Positions 46,401 to 61,100 of a stretch of 64,000 nt of DNA are shown one piece after another. The stretch's first letter is position 1. Each line of letters starts with the position of its first letter. The notes under the pieces were generated by a model. The model worked only from the letters and a program-made list of their open reading frames with translations, was not told where the DNA came from and made no database searches. The DNA is from Whitmania pigra (taxonomy: Eukaryota > Annelida > Clitellata > Hirudinida > Haemopidae), in contig JAJTWR010000359.1 in assembly GCA_021613335.1 (NCBI GenBank), positions 167,001-231,000 of the forward strand, given 5' to 3'. The translations under genes and the position numbers were made by a program.

Positions 46401-49400
46401 CACAACGGGGAAAAACTGGCTCTGCCTGTGTTCAAAGGGCAGAGAGGTTCTGAAATCCTGCGAGGTTACCTTGAAATTGAAAACATATTTGAGAGAAACT
46501 TGAATGCTCTCATTGCTGTAAAGAAGACCATTTTGGATGTTAAAGCAATGTCTTGGCTGGATGACTTTAGCAAGTGAGTTGATGAAATCCTTGCATCATT
46601 AATATTATTTTCTGTTTGTGAGTTGAGGAAAGTGATAAATTGTAAACTACACTTATAAAATATAAATGGCTCAAGAACCTCTGATTCATACAGCCATTAT
46701 GGTGATAATAAAAACCTTTCAGGTTTAGAAGTGGCATGAAAGATTTGGAAGTAATGATGCAGAACTTGATCATGTCAGCATTTGATACAGTCATTACAGT
46801 TGAGGATGGAGTCAATATCCTTGAAGTATTCATGCATGCTGCTGTTAGAGAGGTTGGAATCAATGTTTTGTTGCTAACTAAAGCATCTAATGCAGAACAA
46901 ATTTGATTTGACCCTGATGTTGATGACAGGCAAATCATGAAGATCGACATAGAAGATGAAGCACTAATCTGGAAGATTTACATTTTCAGGGCATAAAAAG
47001 GACTGTTGAGAAGAAAACAACTACAGTGTTTGAAATTTTAATCAACTTAATGAACTTAGTTAAGAAGGAAATGGCTCAGAAGCCTGGATATCTGCTGCCA
47101 TGGCAACCAAAATATGGAGGTCAAGGCCTGGGTGTGAAGCTGATGAAAAAGGGTCTCGAGAGGACAATTGCTGTGAGTTGTTTATTTTTAGGGATTAAGG
47201 ATTTAATTTCAGCAATTAATTAACGAATAATTTTTTCATGAATTTCTAATTAATTAATTGCCATTAACAGTTGCTGGCAAGAGCAAGATTCTTGCCTCAA
47301 GTTGCTCTCAGTGGGGAAATGAGAGGCATTTATAGCTTGCTCTTTCACTCAATGGATGAATTCATCATGAAGAACTTCTATGAATGGACCAGTGAATTGG
47401 CCAAAGTGAGTCATAGGAGATGGTCTGATATTAACTAATATTCTGTGATTGTGTTTGTATCTAGTACTAGATAATAACTCTGGTTTTTGTTGAAATTCAA
47501 GGATCCATACAAGCTTTTGGATATTCCACTCTTGAAAAGAAATGTTGAGAAGGGCCTTATTGACATTAACTATACTGAGTTAGTTGAAATGGAGAAGAAT
47601 TTGAACTTCAAATTGAACTTACATGTTGCACATTTGGCAATATTACTCAGTATGTCATAATTAAAATAATCAACATTTGGGAGTATTATAAATACAGCAA
47701 ATCTTATTGAGTAATGTTAAGCATCTCTTTAGTTGATGTTGACATATAACATTAACGAACATATAGCATTAATAAACAATGTCAGCCAAAAGAAAAATTA
47801 GATTCTGTGATGGATGCTTATTAATTGAGCCTGCAATTTTGATTCCAGGTCTCTCTTGAAGTCATTCAGGGAGGTCGATTATTGGGAGAGATTGTCTCAA
47901 GAGTTGCCTCATTACATTTACGACACTTCGTCACGCAGAGAGGCGTACAGAATACAGAGGGAGAACATGCTCCTTGTTGTTAAGGAGTACAACAGGTGTC
48001 TTCCTTATCATTCTACAGCTATCTTCTTATTGTCTTATAATTATTCAGATGATTGTAATTATGATTTCAATCAAGACATGGAATGTTCAATTCCAAATAA
48101 GGCACAAATAATTTACAGATGATATGGATGATTTGCTTTTATTAATTATTAATTTTATTAAATTATTTTATTGCATTAAACTGACTAAATTTGTAAATAA
48201 AGCTTTAGGGAAAAGTTTCTTCAAGGCAATCCTCTTACTAATTAAGACTTTGAAATGGCTTTCAGAATAATTTTGCTTTTGTCACCCGAGGAGAGAGGTC
48301 TCTTCAGAGAAAGGATAATGTTCCTCGATCGCAAACTTCTGCCTGGTCTCACAAAGATTACGTGGTCTCAAACGCAAGTTGCAGAACAATTTCAGTTGGA
48401 ATGCAGGGCCAACATAAGTAAAGTAAGATTCACACAAAAACAACTAGGGCACGATTTACAACACAACCAACTTAATTCTAAGCACTTAAGCCTCAACTGA
48501 CTATATTATGACTGCAGTTTTTTTTTATACCTCTTTTCCCAGGTACAAACTCAGCTGGACAGTTACAAGATGGCCAACATGGAGATTGTTGACTTGTGTT
48601 TGAAGCTCAGTGAATCTCTCCTCATCAAGATTAATCAGAAGAGGGTCTATGAAGAGTTTGAATATCAGTTTGACAGTGTGAGCCAAAAATTACTAATTTT
48701 CAATGGTTACATAGAAGAGTTTCCATATGTTTTTGTTGATGTCATGTTCAACATTGCTTTATGATGCAATAACTTCACAAAGTGGTTTTCACATTTACTT
48801 TTTGATTTTGTAATGCTTTTTTGTGAGACATGGAAAGTATTTTGATGAATTTAAAGTAAATGACAATTAAACGATAATTGCCATTAACAAGTTTATTAGT
48901 TGTTAATTAATGATAATCTATAAAAGGCTGTTGCTTCATTTTAGACCCAGCATTGCAAAAGTGTTCTTTCAAAGTTGTTGAGTAAACACCAGGAAATCAT
49001 AAAAATCATGCTGAGGACCTATGAATTTTTCAGGAATGATGGCAATGAGGCAATAATTTCCTTTATCAATTAAACTTTAGGTAAACTTATTTTAATTATA
49101 CAATATTATAAAATATTATGCTATTAGGTGCAGCAATACTGGTTTGGTTACACCATGAAAATGGACATGTTGGTGGAAGAAGCTCTGAGGTGGAACATAA
49201 AGTGGTCACTGCAGGAAATTTCCAAAGCCATTATTGGGGATGGAAAGGCTGGTCAGAGTCCAATGTTTAAAATCAACATTCTGCTCAAGGCTGTCAATGG
49301 AAAAGAAAGTGTAAGAAGCATTAAGTTATAATAATGTAAACAAATTCTCATTCAATGTTATTTGTTAATTATTTTCTCTGTCACCTGACAATCATACAAT

Positions 49401-52166
49401 TGTTTTAATTTATTTCTAAAATTTGTTCGTTTCTGTCCGCAGGTCTGTTTTTATCCGCAGTTATCAGAACTTTCTGCAATGATTTATGATAGCATTAACA
49501 TGTGCTTTGAATCTTTGAAAAAATTTGAAAGATTACCTGATTTGTTGGCCAGAAAAACCAAAAAAGATGTTAGTAAAATGCATTCATTCATGGTTGATGC
49601 TTCAAATCTCAAGATGTCAATCCTTGCACGTATATCAAAATAATCACCATCTTTACAATTAAGTCTCTTGGTTTCCAAATGTTCTTCATTTTCTTCAACT
49701 AATTAGTGACTTAGCATTGTTCCTTGTATAACTTCTAAAGCTAAAATTTCCTGGAAACATTAGTCAATGGGAAAATCCAAGTAAAATTTTTACCAGTTAT
49801 ATTATTTAATTTGTGTACTTCTTGATATGATCATTTTTTATCTGAAATATTTTGGGCTGCATGCATTCAAGATATTGATAATTTTTCAGATAATCGCTGC
49901 TTGGATAATGTATTTATGAGATAGCTAAATTTGGAATAAATTCCCTTTTTACAGTCTATAAGCATAGCAGTTTCAAAGGATGCAGATGTGATCAAGATCC
50001 AGAAATCAGTTGCAGCTGGAATTCAAGGAGGGATAAATAGCTTGATGCAATATTTATCAACATGGGATGTTTACAAGGAAATATGGGAAGTTGACAAGGC
50101 CAAATTTATTCAGAATTACAAATCTCTCAATCCAAACTCTGCCACTTTTGATGCTGATGTCTTCAGGTTAAAAGCTTCAAATTTCGTTTTCAAGTTATTA
50201 TTTGTTCTTAATTGCATCTGGCTTTCATTAGAACATTGGTATTTCTTGCATTATTTTCATTGTATGGAATATCTCTAATATCCCACATCTTCTGCTAATG
50301 TTGTTGATCTTGTGTTAAATTTTGGTATGATTTATTACTCTGGACAGATATTCAGAGCTCTCTCTGAGTGTGCAGATGCAAGAGTCTATCGTGAGTGTGC
50401 AGTTTGTAATGGTTGATGCCTCAAATCTCAAGATGTCCATCCTTGCACACTGCCAGGAGTGGCAGAACAAGTTGTTGAAACTTCTCTTTGAGCAGGCTTA
50501 TGCTCACTTGACGTTCCTCTATCGCTACATCGAGGAGAGCAAAGCAAAGTTGGATTCTGATTGGATGATCAAATTTTATGAACAACTCTTTCATGATTGA
50601 TGATCATGATGTTGTAGGCTGTCCACAGTGCCTCAGACACTGAAACAGCTTGAGGAAGTATTACCAGTTTGGGACAAGTTAAGTAATGAAAGAAAAGAAA
50701 TCGAAAGTCTGTTTTGTTATTAGTTTGTGTATACTTGAAGAATTAATGAATAGTGAATTGCTCGTAATAGAAACATTTCCTGAACTCCATAGTCAGTTTT
50801 CTGTGTTGGCAAAATATGAGGTTGAAATTGATGATGACGTTTTTCTGCAACTGAAAACGTTGACACAGACTTGGAATGACTATGGCCACGAACTTGAGGA
50901 CTCTGAGTTTGCTCTGAAAAAGATCAAAGTATTTTCTATAATGCATTTTTATGGTCATAATCTTCTAACTAGAGTGAGCATGTGAGCTTTAATCTAAAGA
51001 GTATAGAAGGCCATCCACATCTTTCCTGCAAAGAGTCATAATTTCTAATTGCCCAAGACACATGCATTATTCCTGGATGGCCTTTTAGAGACCAAAAGAC
51101 CTAGTAACAAATTAGGAAGAATTTTAACTTTGAAGTGTATTATATATTTAGTTTTTATGTTGATAAAAAGTCAACCCATGTGCTATTCCATTGAAATATT
51201 TTATATTGCCAGTGCTCCTATTTTTTTAATTAAGGAAAAGTTTAAAGCCAGCCTACTCGCTCAGGCCGAAGAATTGAGAAAACTAATATCTGCATGCGTG
51301 GAAGACTTTCATACCAAAGGTTATTTAGTGGACAAAACATTGATTATTTTCTAATTATTGTATTAATGTTAACTTTTTTGCTTTACCTAGAACAAATAGG
51401 AAATAGAACAACATAAGTTTTTGTTCTCCAAAGATTTCTAATTAAGGCATAACATTTTTCTAATTTAAGTAATTTGGACAGGGAAATGTCTTATATACAT
51501 ACCTTAGGAAGTTGATTAAATTTGTTGCAAAGATGTTTGATTTAAGCTGAGATTGGAATGAACATTCAAAACAGGTCCCTTTACTGGTTCAACCCCTCTG
51601 AATGAGGCACTCTCACTGATTGAACATTATAAAGACCAGAACAACCAACTCAGAGAACAGGAAGTCAACCTTAAAAAGGGTCTCATGCTCTTCAAACTTG
51701 ATCAACCTCCATCAAAAGAGCTCAACAAGATGGAGCATGTCATTATTTCTTGCCCTTTAGAGCGTTCATGAACTTTAACGATTTATTAATTTTATTAATA
51801 TTCATTTGGTCTTAAGATTGGATGACTCTGGTTTCTATATATATAGATATATTCTATCATGGAATATATTTTTTGTAATATGAGTATCATTTAGCTATTT
51901 AGATAGTAATTAAATCACAATAAATTTCTCATTTTTTCTTTGATATGCCACTGTGTCATTAAGAGAAATTCAAATCTGTAAATTGTAACTGTAACTATTA
52001 TCAGGAGTTGGATTTATTGGAAGAGGTGTGGCAGCTTGCCAGGCAATGGGATGGTTACTGGAATTCATGGAAATATTTAAAGTTTGTTAGCCTCAAGGTC
52101 AAGGAAATCGATGATCTGTCTTTCACGATATCCAAGAAGATTGTCAAGTACTCCAAAGAGTTGAAG
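43426..52166 (+). CDS. DNAH2: DNAH2 exons 1-27: N-terminal tail (DHC_N1-like)
   Basis: Exons 43426-43600, 43874-43926, 44038-44295, 44405-44675, 44739-44905, 44990-45061, 45451-45642, 45711-45848, 45953-46060, 46368-46573, 46723-46852, 46990-47172, 47271-47405, 47502-47578, 47849-47995, 48266-48422, 48543-48677, 48945-49049, 49128-49310, 49443-49568, 49955-50166, 50348-50548, 50618-50706, 50771-50928, 51235-51319, 51575-51738 and 52005-52166. The tail mediates heavy-chain association and docking on the doublet. The first exon encodes a charged repeat (SKEDF/SKEEF) not known to me from other DNAH2 proteins; the match starts in exon 2-3 and is strong by exon 4. Confidence 0.88.
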
Positions 52167-55100
52167 GTTGGTCAGGAGAGATCTATTCGCTTGATTATAA
52201 AAAATAATATGCATTGCATTTTGTTTTTGAGGGTTTTGCTGAACAGTTTTAATCTTCAATTAAAATGATCATCAAAGTTTAATTAATTATTATTAATTGT
52301 TGGTTCATTTTGGATTGTAAAGAGCTTCTTCTATTTTAAGTCAAGTTGGATCATTTCCTCAATCTAGAATTATTCTATTTTAGTCTCACACTTTACCTTT
52401 AATTTGTAAATGCTGAATGTCTTTTAAGTGTTTGACAATGCTGTTCATGAATTATAAGACACTAGACTAACATAGTTCTGATACGACCAATGTACACATG
52501 TGGCTTATCATGTTAAAAGGGGCAAGGAAGTTGTTAGACATCATTAGTTTATTGTATTATTAGGCTTTAAGTTGCAATTATTCATAATCAAGTTGTGAGA
52601 TTTCTTGTGCTTTAATAGACATTGAGATTAAACTTCAACTTTTTTTTTTACAATTCTGTGAAGAATTATTTTGTCTGTTTTATAATGATCGTGCATCTGC
52701 CTGCTATATCTGATATTTAAGCTATCAAGTTTAGCAATTTCTGTGCTTATTTCTAAAGAATTTATCTTCTTGTTCAAGAAATTTTCCAAAACCTAATCAA
52801 ACATGTTGTTTGAGTAGTTATTGTTAAAGACTTTAATATATTTAATTTCAAAATCAAGATTGTCAATTATTTGAAATAATACAGGCTCTTGATATAAATC
52901 ATATTTTATCTTTCTTTATATTTAACTGTCCAGTAACTAGCACCATTTAAGCTTGTACCCTCACCAATAGGTTTAACCTGTAATTGGTGTGTCAGGCTAG
53001 AAAGATTCTCATAGATGAGAAATTCAAGAATTGAAAGTCTATGGTAAAATGTAGTATGGTGTTTTCTTTAAAAGCATTTTTAAATTATTTCAATTGCTTA
53101 TTGTCAAGATACATCAGGAATATTTTTTTAATATATCTGATGGAGGTTTTTCATCCAAGTAAAAGTCTCTCTGCTAAATAGCCCATAGAGAAATTGGCAA
53201 ACATGGGACCAAAAGGGGAAACCATTGTAAAACTATCAACCTGTACAAATAGTTGACCACTTGGGTGTCTAAACTGCAACTCTTTCATGCAAAGCATAAT
53301 TTATTGGCCTGCGGGTTGGCTGAATGGGTTACATGCCTGCATAAGGCAGTCATGGCAACAGTTGTAATGTGTCGTGTTAGAAACCTAGCCCGTAGTGCCA
53401 TGAGCATCCTTGGGAAGGAGCGTCTGATGCTATGCATATGATGCTATATAAATGAATTACAATTACAATTATTCCTAAATGAAATTGTTGCTTTTAATGT
53501 TTTAGTGCATTATGATTTTGCATCTAACCAATTTATGTACTTTTTCTGCATTCCTGTATGTATGAAAGTATTGTAATTGCCTCGACCATTTGCACATCAT
53601 TGCTCCAAATAAACGATACTTTCATAGTTATACTTATCAGACTTACAACTGGAGCATAATTGAAGATGAGAAAAAGAAAGTGATGGCTTTGAGAAGTATT
53701 ATCCCAATTATTGTTAACTTGAACAACACAGCTTTAAGACCTCGACACTGGAATCAAATTCAGGTTGATGAAATTTCTTGTTTTAAATGTTTAATGTTTG
53801 AATCGATGAACAAATCTTCAAAAATATCAATTTGTACCATTCTCAAGAGTGAAGTTGGTCGAACATTCGACTATCGATCTGCAGAATTTACTCTCGAGAA
53901 GATTTCTGAATGGGAATTTGTTAGCTATACCGACCTCATAGCTGAGATTTCTCAATCAGCAACAAATGAGATTGCCATTGAACAAGGACTTGCTCAAATA
54001 TCTGCCACTTGGGAAGTCATAGAGTTTGAATTTATTCCTTTTAAGGACAAAGATCTTTATAAGATCAAGTGGGTTTACAAATTAATGTAAATTTTTCTAG
54101 AAGATTTCTAAAAGATATTTGTGGTGTTCACCAAAGATTTTCAGAAGAAATTCCTGCCATATTGGATGATAACCAGAGCAAATTAAGTGTGATGAAGAGC
54201 AGTAAATATGTAATTTCATTTCTTGCTGAGGTGGACATGTGGGAGAAAGTGCTGTCAATAATTTTGGAAAGTGTGGAGATGTTGACACAGGTTCAAAAGC
54301 TATGGATGTATTTGGAAGTAAGTGTTGACCATGCTATTAATAGTAATTATTAAATATTAACTTTGAAATTCCTGAAAATTCTCACTTCATTCATTTCACC
54401 ATCAAAAATATATTGATAAATTTCCTTGCCATTGTTGGCACAAATTAATTCAGCAATTTTATGACATGAATATGGATTTGTATTTGAATACTATTTCAAT
54501 TTTTGACTTTATATTGATTTATAATATGTTAAAAATGTATTGCATGAATGATATATAGTCAGAAGGTTAAATAAGCCTTTTTAGCAGATAATAACATTGC
54601 TCTTTAAGAACATTTTTTCTGGAGAGGAAATAAGAAAGCAACAGCCAACTGAAGCAGTTTACTTTGAAGATGTCGATTCTAAATGGAAAAGTTTAGTCCA
54701 TGAGTTGCAAAGAATCAAAAATGTTTATCGGGCTTGTCATACCCAAGGTAGTTTAGATATTGACAATGAAATTAAGATTATTGTCTTAGAGCATTTGAAT
54801 GTGTTTAACTATATTTAGGGCTATTGGAACTGTTGAAAAAAATGTTTGAGAGGCTGGAATATATTATGAATTCCATTGATGTCTTCCTGGAAATCAAAAG
54901 ACTGGTGTTTCCAAGGTTCTACTTCATCTCTAACAATGATCTTTTGGAGATTTTGGGACTGTCCAAAAATCCAATCGAAATGCAGTATCACATGAGGAAA
55001 TGCTTCAGCAACATAAAAACTTTAACTTTCACTAAGGTGAGATCGTCGCTCTTTCCTGTCACTAATTTTTGCTATCAACATTGATTTGTAACCTTGATTC

Positions 55101-58100
55101 ATGACTTTGTTGGAATAGGTTGGACCATCTCAGAGGTGGGAGGCTACACATATGAACAGTTCTGATGGTGAAAGTGTTATGTTTGTCAACTCAGTATCAC
55201 TTGAAGGGCCTGTCGAGGTTTATTGTTAAAATATGCCACCTATGAAACCATGATGATGAAGTGACTAACAACAGCAATTTATTATCATTCCACTCAGAAT
55301 TGGATGGCTGATTTAGAAAAGGCTATGAAGGTGACGATGAGAGAAGAGCTGAAGAAATGCAAAACCAACCTCAGGAAGAATCTCAACAAAAGAGACAAAT
55401 GGATCAAGGAACATCCTGGACAGGTCTCTCATTATTCATTTGTGTTGTTATTAGTTGAGGTAGATGATAAAATGGATGAATGAAGATGATTAGGTATGCA
55501 CTGAAAATGAATGAGGTGGTGGTGGTCGTAGGGGGGTTAGAAGAAAGATGGCATATTGGATGGGTAAGTTTAGATGTTTCAGGAAAGAGGAGTTGCTGGG
55601 GCTTGAGTTGACAAATGGATTATGAGCCTCAAAGGAATATTTTGGATGCATTGGAAAGGCTGGATTATCGAGGACCAACTATAATGGCACAGTGGCAACT
55701 GTTTATAAGTTTATATGTTTATAAGAGCTTATTAGAATGTGGGAATGATTGGTTTCTGTAGTGATGCAGTAGACCCACCAAGACATACCTCTGACAGGTG
55801 ACTGGTAAATAAAAATGAGGTGGACGATTGGTTGATGAATATTAGTTATTTTGAAATGACAAATGTCTTGAATGAAGTGCAGGTTGGCAAAATGGGTAGT
55901 GTTAGTGCATGCAGTGGTAATAACTGTTTTTATGTGTCGTGTTTGCAACCCGCCCTGCATTGCAAGGGAGCGCCCTCAGGTAGGGGTGCTACATAAGTGA
56001 TGGATCAATTAAGAAGTGCCTTCACATCCGGATTTATAAGGCACTCAAAAATCAGCTAAATACAAATCCAAATACTCCAATAACAATGGTTATCATCTGT
56101 TGCAATTGTCCTTTTATTTCTCTGACTCAGGCATGTGTGCTGGCCAGTCAAATGCAGTGGACAGCTGATGTTACCAGGGGATTGATTGTCAGCAAGGAAC
56201 ATGGAGACAAGAAAGCCCTGAAGAGTCTAAAAAAAAGACATGTAAAATGGCACAATTTTTAAAAATAATCCAAGCATAATAATATTTATTATGAATTCTT
56301 ATATAATCATGATTTATTATTATATTAATTATATTGTATAATAATAAATTTTTATATTAATTATATTGTATAATAATAAATTGGATTTCACTTAGGTCAT
56401 TCTATTGAACAAGTTTTCTGAAGTAATCAGAAGCAGTCTCTCCAAGGTTCAGAGATTAAAGACTAAGGCCCTCATAACAATTGAGATTCATGCCAGAGAT
56501 GTCTTGGAGAGGCTTGTTAAGTCTAACCTTATTGATCCACAATCATTTGAGTGGCACAAGGAGCTGAGGACTTATTGGGACAGAGACTTGAGTGAATGCA
56601 TCATCAAGCAAACAACTGCACAGTTCCAATACGGCTACGAATACCTGGGCAACAGTGGACGACTGGTCGTGACGCCCATAACGGAGAGGTTACTATAAAT
56701 AATTTTATCATTGCAACTTTATAACTTGTTTGTAACTTTTTCCAATTTTATGATTTACCATTTTGCTGAGCCTTTGTTATTCAATGGTTCATATTAATTG
56801 CAATCATCATCAAACATATACTAAAATGTGAAAATGCCTGTACAGGTGCTACATAACGTTAACAACAGCCCTTTCCAAACACAAAGGAGGTTCTCCAAGG
56901 GGACTCACGGGCACAGGCAAAACTGAAACCGTGAAGGATCTCGGGAAGGCGCTCGGAGTTTACGTCGTCGTCGTTAATTGTTCTGAGAATGTCGACTTCA
57001 AATCAATGAGTCGAACATTTTCAGGCCTTGCACAGGTTTGTTTATTTGTCTAACATTTTCTTTGATTTGCTTGATTTGATCCAAATGACTCTGCTGACTC
57101 AGATAAAATAGTATATCTACTTTTAAATATGCAATGGTCAAGCTGAATGTTATCATCATATGTAGTGATCATAATGCCAACAATAAATTTGATTTTCAGG
57201 CAGGAGTGTGGGGTTGTTTTGACGAGTTCAATAGGATGGGCATTGAGGTGCTTTCAGTGGTAGCTCAGCAAGTATTTTCAATTCTTTCAGCACTTGCTTC
57301 AGGATTACAAAAGTTTACATTTGAGGGTCAAGAGATCAAACTTGAACCTTTGTGTGGTATTTTTGCCACCATGAACATTGGTTTGTTACTTTTCCTTTTA
57401 ACTTGGTTAAATAACGATTTCAAATTACTTGGTGATTTGAATACATCATTATAAGAAATTAAATTAAATTGCTAAAAAATGAAACATTTATAAATGTACA
57501 TCAACCGGCTAATAAGATGCTGTGCAATATAATGTTATTTACAATTATTATTATAATCAAGTGACGTTTTAAATTTTTTAAAGCTTACTAATTATATTAA
57601 CAACTTATCATTGCAGCACAACACAACATTTTAATATGTTAATTTCTACAATGTGTTTGAATTTTTAAGCTGTTTTAAGGAATGTGGTTGCAAGTGAGAA
57701 GTAATTCTTGAGAGTATACCTTGAAAACTGAGACTGCACTGAGATGGAATCTCTTTTTTTGTAGAAATGTTGACATGTCCTATAAATCACTGCTCTGTTA
57801 AAAGTGCTCTGTTATTGTACAATGCATTAGACAAACAGGTTGTAAGACTCATAAAAAAGCTGACCTTATTTCAGAAAAGTCTTCAACTTTAACTGGATAA
57901 ATGTTCATCTTACTTTATTAATTTATTGTTTTTTAAAGACAAACTTGCATTCTATGAATACTGCATTCTTAAACATTTGCTTTTCTGATTGTTTATTGAT
58001 TTTCTTATGGTGATTCTCTTCTCTTCTTATATTATTATGAAAAAATTTTAAAAACTTGTTTACCAATAATAATTCTGTGAAACCAACTTTATTCATATTC

Positions 58101-61100
58101 AGGTTGTTTTGGCTGTACTGAATTACCTGACAATCTGAAGGCAATGTTTCGCCCCATTTCACTAACAGCACCTGACACAAGCATGATTGCAGAAGTTATC
58201 TTAAATGTTGAAGGATTTAGTAACACGAAGGTCTTTATAAAAATTTATTTCAATTAGGTGAAATTCTTTATCTTGCAAAGATTATTAACTTATTGTGCTA
58301 TTATTAACTTAGGTGTTTGCAAAGAAACTCTTCTCATTGCATACACTGGCTCAGCAACAGCTATCAAGACAAGAACATTATGATTTTGGTCTCAGAACGT
58401 TACTGGCTGTTCTCAAATACGCTGGGAAAAAGAGGAGACTTTTGCCTAATCTGTCTGACGAAGAGGTGTGATTTGTTTGTAGATTTTTATTTTTAAACTT
58501 TAAAATGTCATTTTTGTAATTGCTGTTTCTAAGATACTGGTCTATTCCGTAAATGAAATGAATCATGCTAAACTGGTGTCGACTGATCTGCCGCTCTTTA
58601 AGGGGATCACATCGGACCTCTTTCCTGGTGTTGAGGTTCCTATCTTAGAAAATCTAAAGGTAAAGGCTTTTTTTATCTATGAGAATGAGACATGTGAATG
58701 TATCCTTTCGATGTAGGAACATGTGTTTGTAAATTGCATCTTCAAGAATAATCATTAATTAACCTCCTGCATTTCTTATTTGAATCACATCTAACTTGCT
58801 TATGATTCTTGCTATGATTTGCAGTTCAAGGCAGCTGTGGACTCACAAATCCGTTCGATGGGACTTCAGCCAATAAAATATCTGGAAGCAAAAGTCTCAC
58901 AAATTTTTGAGACCATGAATGCTTCGCACGTTGGAATGCTAGTTGGAAATACGATGTCTGGCAAGACGACAGCCTGGAAAGTTCTGCAGGCTTCTTGTTG
59001 TGCGCTCGCCAAGGATGGAGAAGCGGGCTTTCAAGTTGTTAAGGTTTCAACTGCTAATCTTCTTTAAAATGCTTATGCATGTTATTTTTAAATAAATTTT
59101 TATTTTAAATAAATTGTTAATTGTTAATTAAAAAATATGGATTACATAAACTGCATACAAATTTTCTTTGAAGTGGGGAGCCATTTGAGAAAGCTTATAA
59201 GCTGGAAGGCTTAAATAATTATTTATATAATAGTTCTATTCAATTGGCTGAAGTCGAGATTAAGGCCTTGCAAGAGGATAACTGAAGCACTTTTATTTTA
59301 ATTATTTGCTTCTAAGGATTATCCCATCAATCCTAAAGCATTCTCAATATCAAAATTGTATGGAAAATATGACTTGGTCAAGGGAAAGTGGTCAGATGGC
59401 ATTGTACCAAGCATAATGAGATCAATTTGCTCAGGTTAATAGCACTCATTGTTAGCATTCAATCCAATTGGTTAATTGATAATATGAAATGTTGACTATA
59501 AACTATACATCTGATTATTTATAAAATTGAGAAAATTTAATCAGTAATAAACATGTTGATCAAGATGAGAAGTTAGATGAAAAGTGGTTGATATTTGATG
59601 GACCTGTTGACTCCTTGTGGACAGAAAACATGAATTCACTCATCGATGACAGCAAAATCCTTACACTCACCAATGGAGAGAGGATCACATTGTCAGAACA
59701 GGTGGAAAATTATAATTTATTTTATAATTTTGCAAGGAGTATCAAAATCATTGCGATGTCGTTCGGCCAGGTCATTTTACTGTTCGAGGTCAATGATTTG
59801 ATCAACTCATCCCCTGCAATTGTGTCAAGATGTGGAGTCATTTACTTTGAATGCAAAGAGCTTGGTTGGCAGCCCTATGTTACTTCATGGCTGGCAAAAA
59901 AAAATGAAAAGGTTAGATTGTATTACAATTTATTTTACCATATAAATTTATGATTAATAATAGATTAATAGCATTATTATCATTATTACTATTATTATTA
60001 TTTCTTTGCTTTTCTATATAAATCATAAACAGAAAGGATCTTAGATCACTAACATCATTGGAACTGCTGAATGAAAAATGATTTAATGTTTCAAATGGAA
60101 AAAAAATATTTCATAAGTAAACACTATAATTGGTTCTTTTCAGGTTATCGCAGACGAACTTCGGGCACTTTTTGACAAGTTTATTCCTAAAACGCAGCAA
60201 TTCAAAGAAGCAAATTTATGCAAAGATATGACCCCAATGAGTGAACTTGGTGCTGTCATTTCTCTCTGCAATCTCTTTGATGTATTGTATTCACAGGTAT
60301 CATGATCATAACTTTTTTTATCATTTATTGATGTTTACACCTTTGATTATTCAAATTTGTATTATTCCTTTGGCATTGATTTCAAGACGGACACTTCGGA
60401 TCAAGAAAGTTTGTCGCGACTTGTCGAGTTGACATTTTTCTTCAGCTTGATTTGGTCGTTATGTGCAAGTGTCGATGAAGATGGGAGGAAGAAGCTGGAT
60501 TCTTTCATTAGAGAAATCGAGGGAACCTTCCCAAACAAGGACAGCGTTTACGAATACTTCATTGAAACGAAGAGCAAAACGTGGAGTCATTGGGAAGAAA
60601 AACTCAAAAGTGGATGGAAATTCACTGCAAAGTAAATTAGCATAATAATATGCAATTGCTATTTTGTTTGTCTTACTCCTTATATTTCCTAAGACTGGGG
60701 TACATTCATTTACAATAGAAAATCATTAGTCTTGTGAAATGACATGTTTTTAAACATGCAATGTAGCAAGCATAATCTCTTATTGCAGCCTGCCTTTTCA
60801 TAAAGTTATTGTGCCGACGATCGACGTGGTCCGATATTCGTTTCTGATCGAAGCACTGCTGACAAACAACATTCCTGTGCTTCTCGTTGGACCTCGGGGA
60901 GGCAGCAAAACTGTGGTGGCCGAAGAAGTCATAAACAAACTGAGATCATCGGACTACAATAGCTTCAAAATCAATTTCTCCGCTAATGTACTTTTTTCAT
61001 TCTCCTTTCATATTCATTTCTAACTTTGGTGACTGCATTTGAAATTGTTTTGGGAAAAACAGATTTCTGCAGACACTCTTCAGGACCTGATTGAAAGTCG

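Noticed and set aside
54069..54100. 32 bp intron in DNAH2 ahead of an RFLKDICG segment
   Set aside because: Using the acceptor at 54136 gives a normal 68 bp intron and exact length agreement with vertebrate DNAH2.
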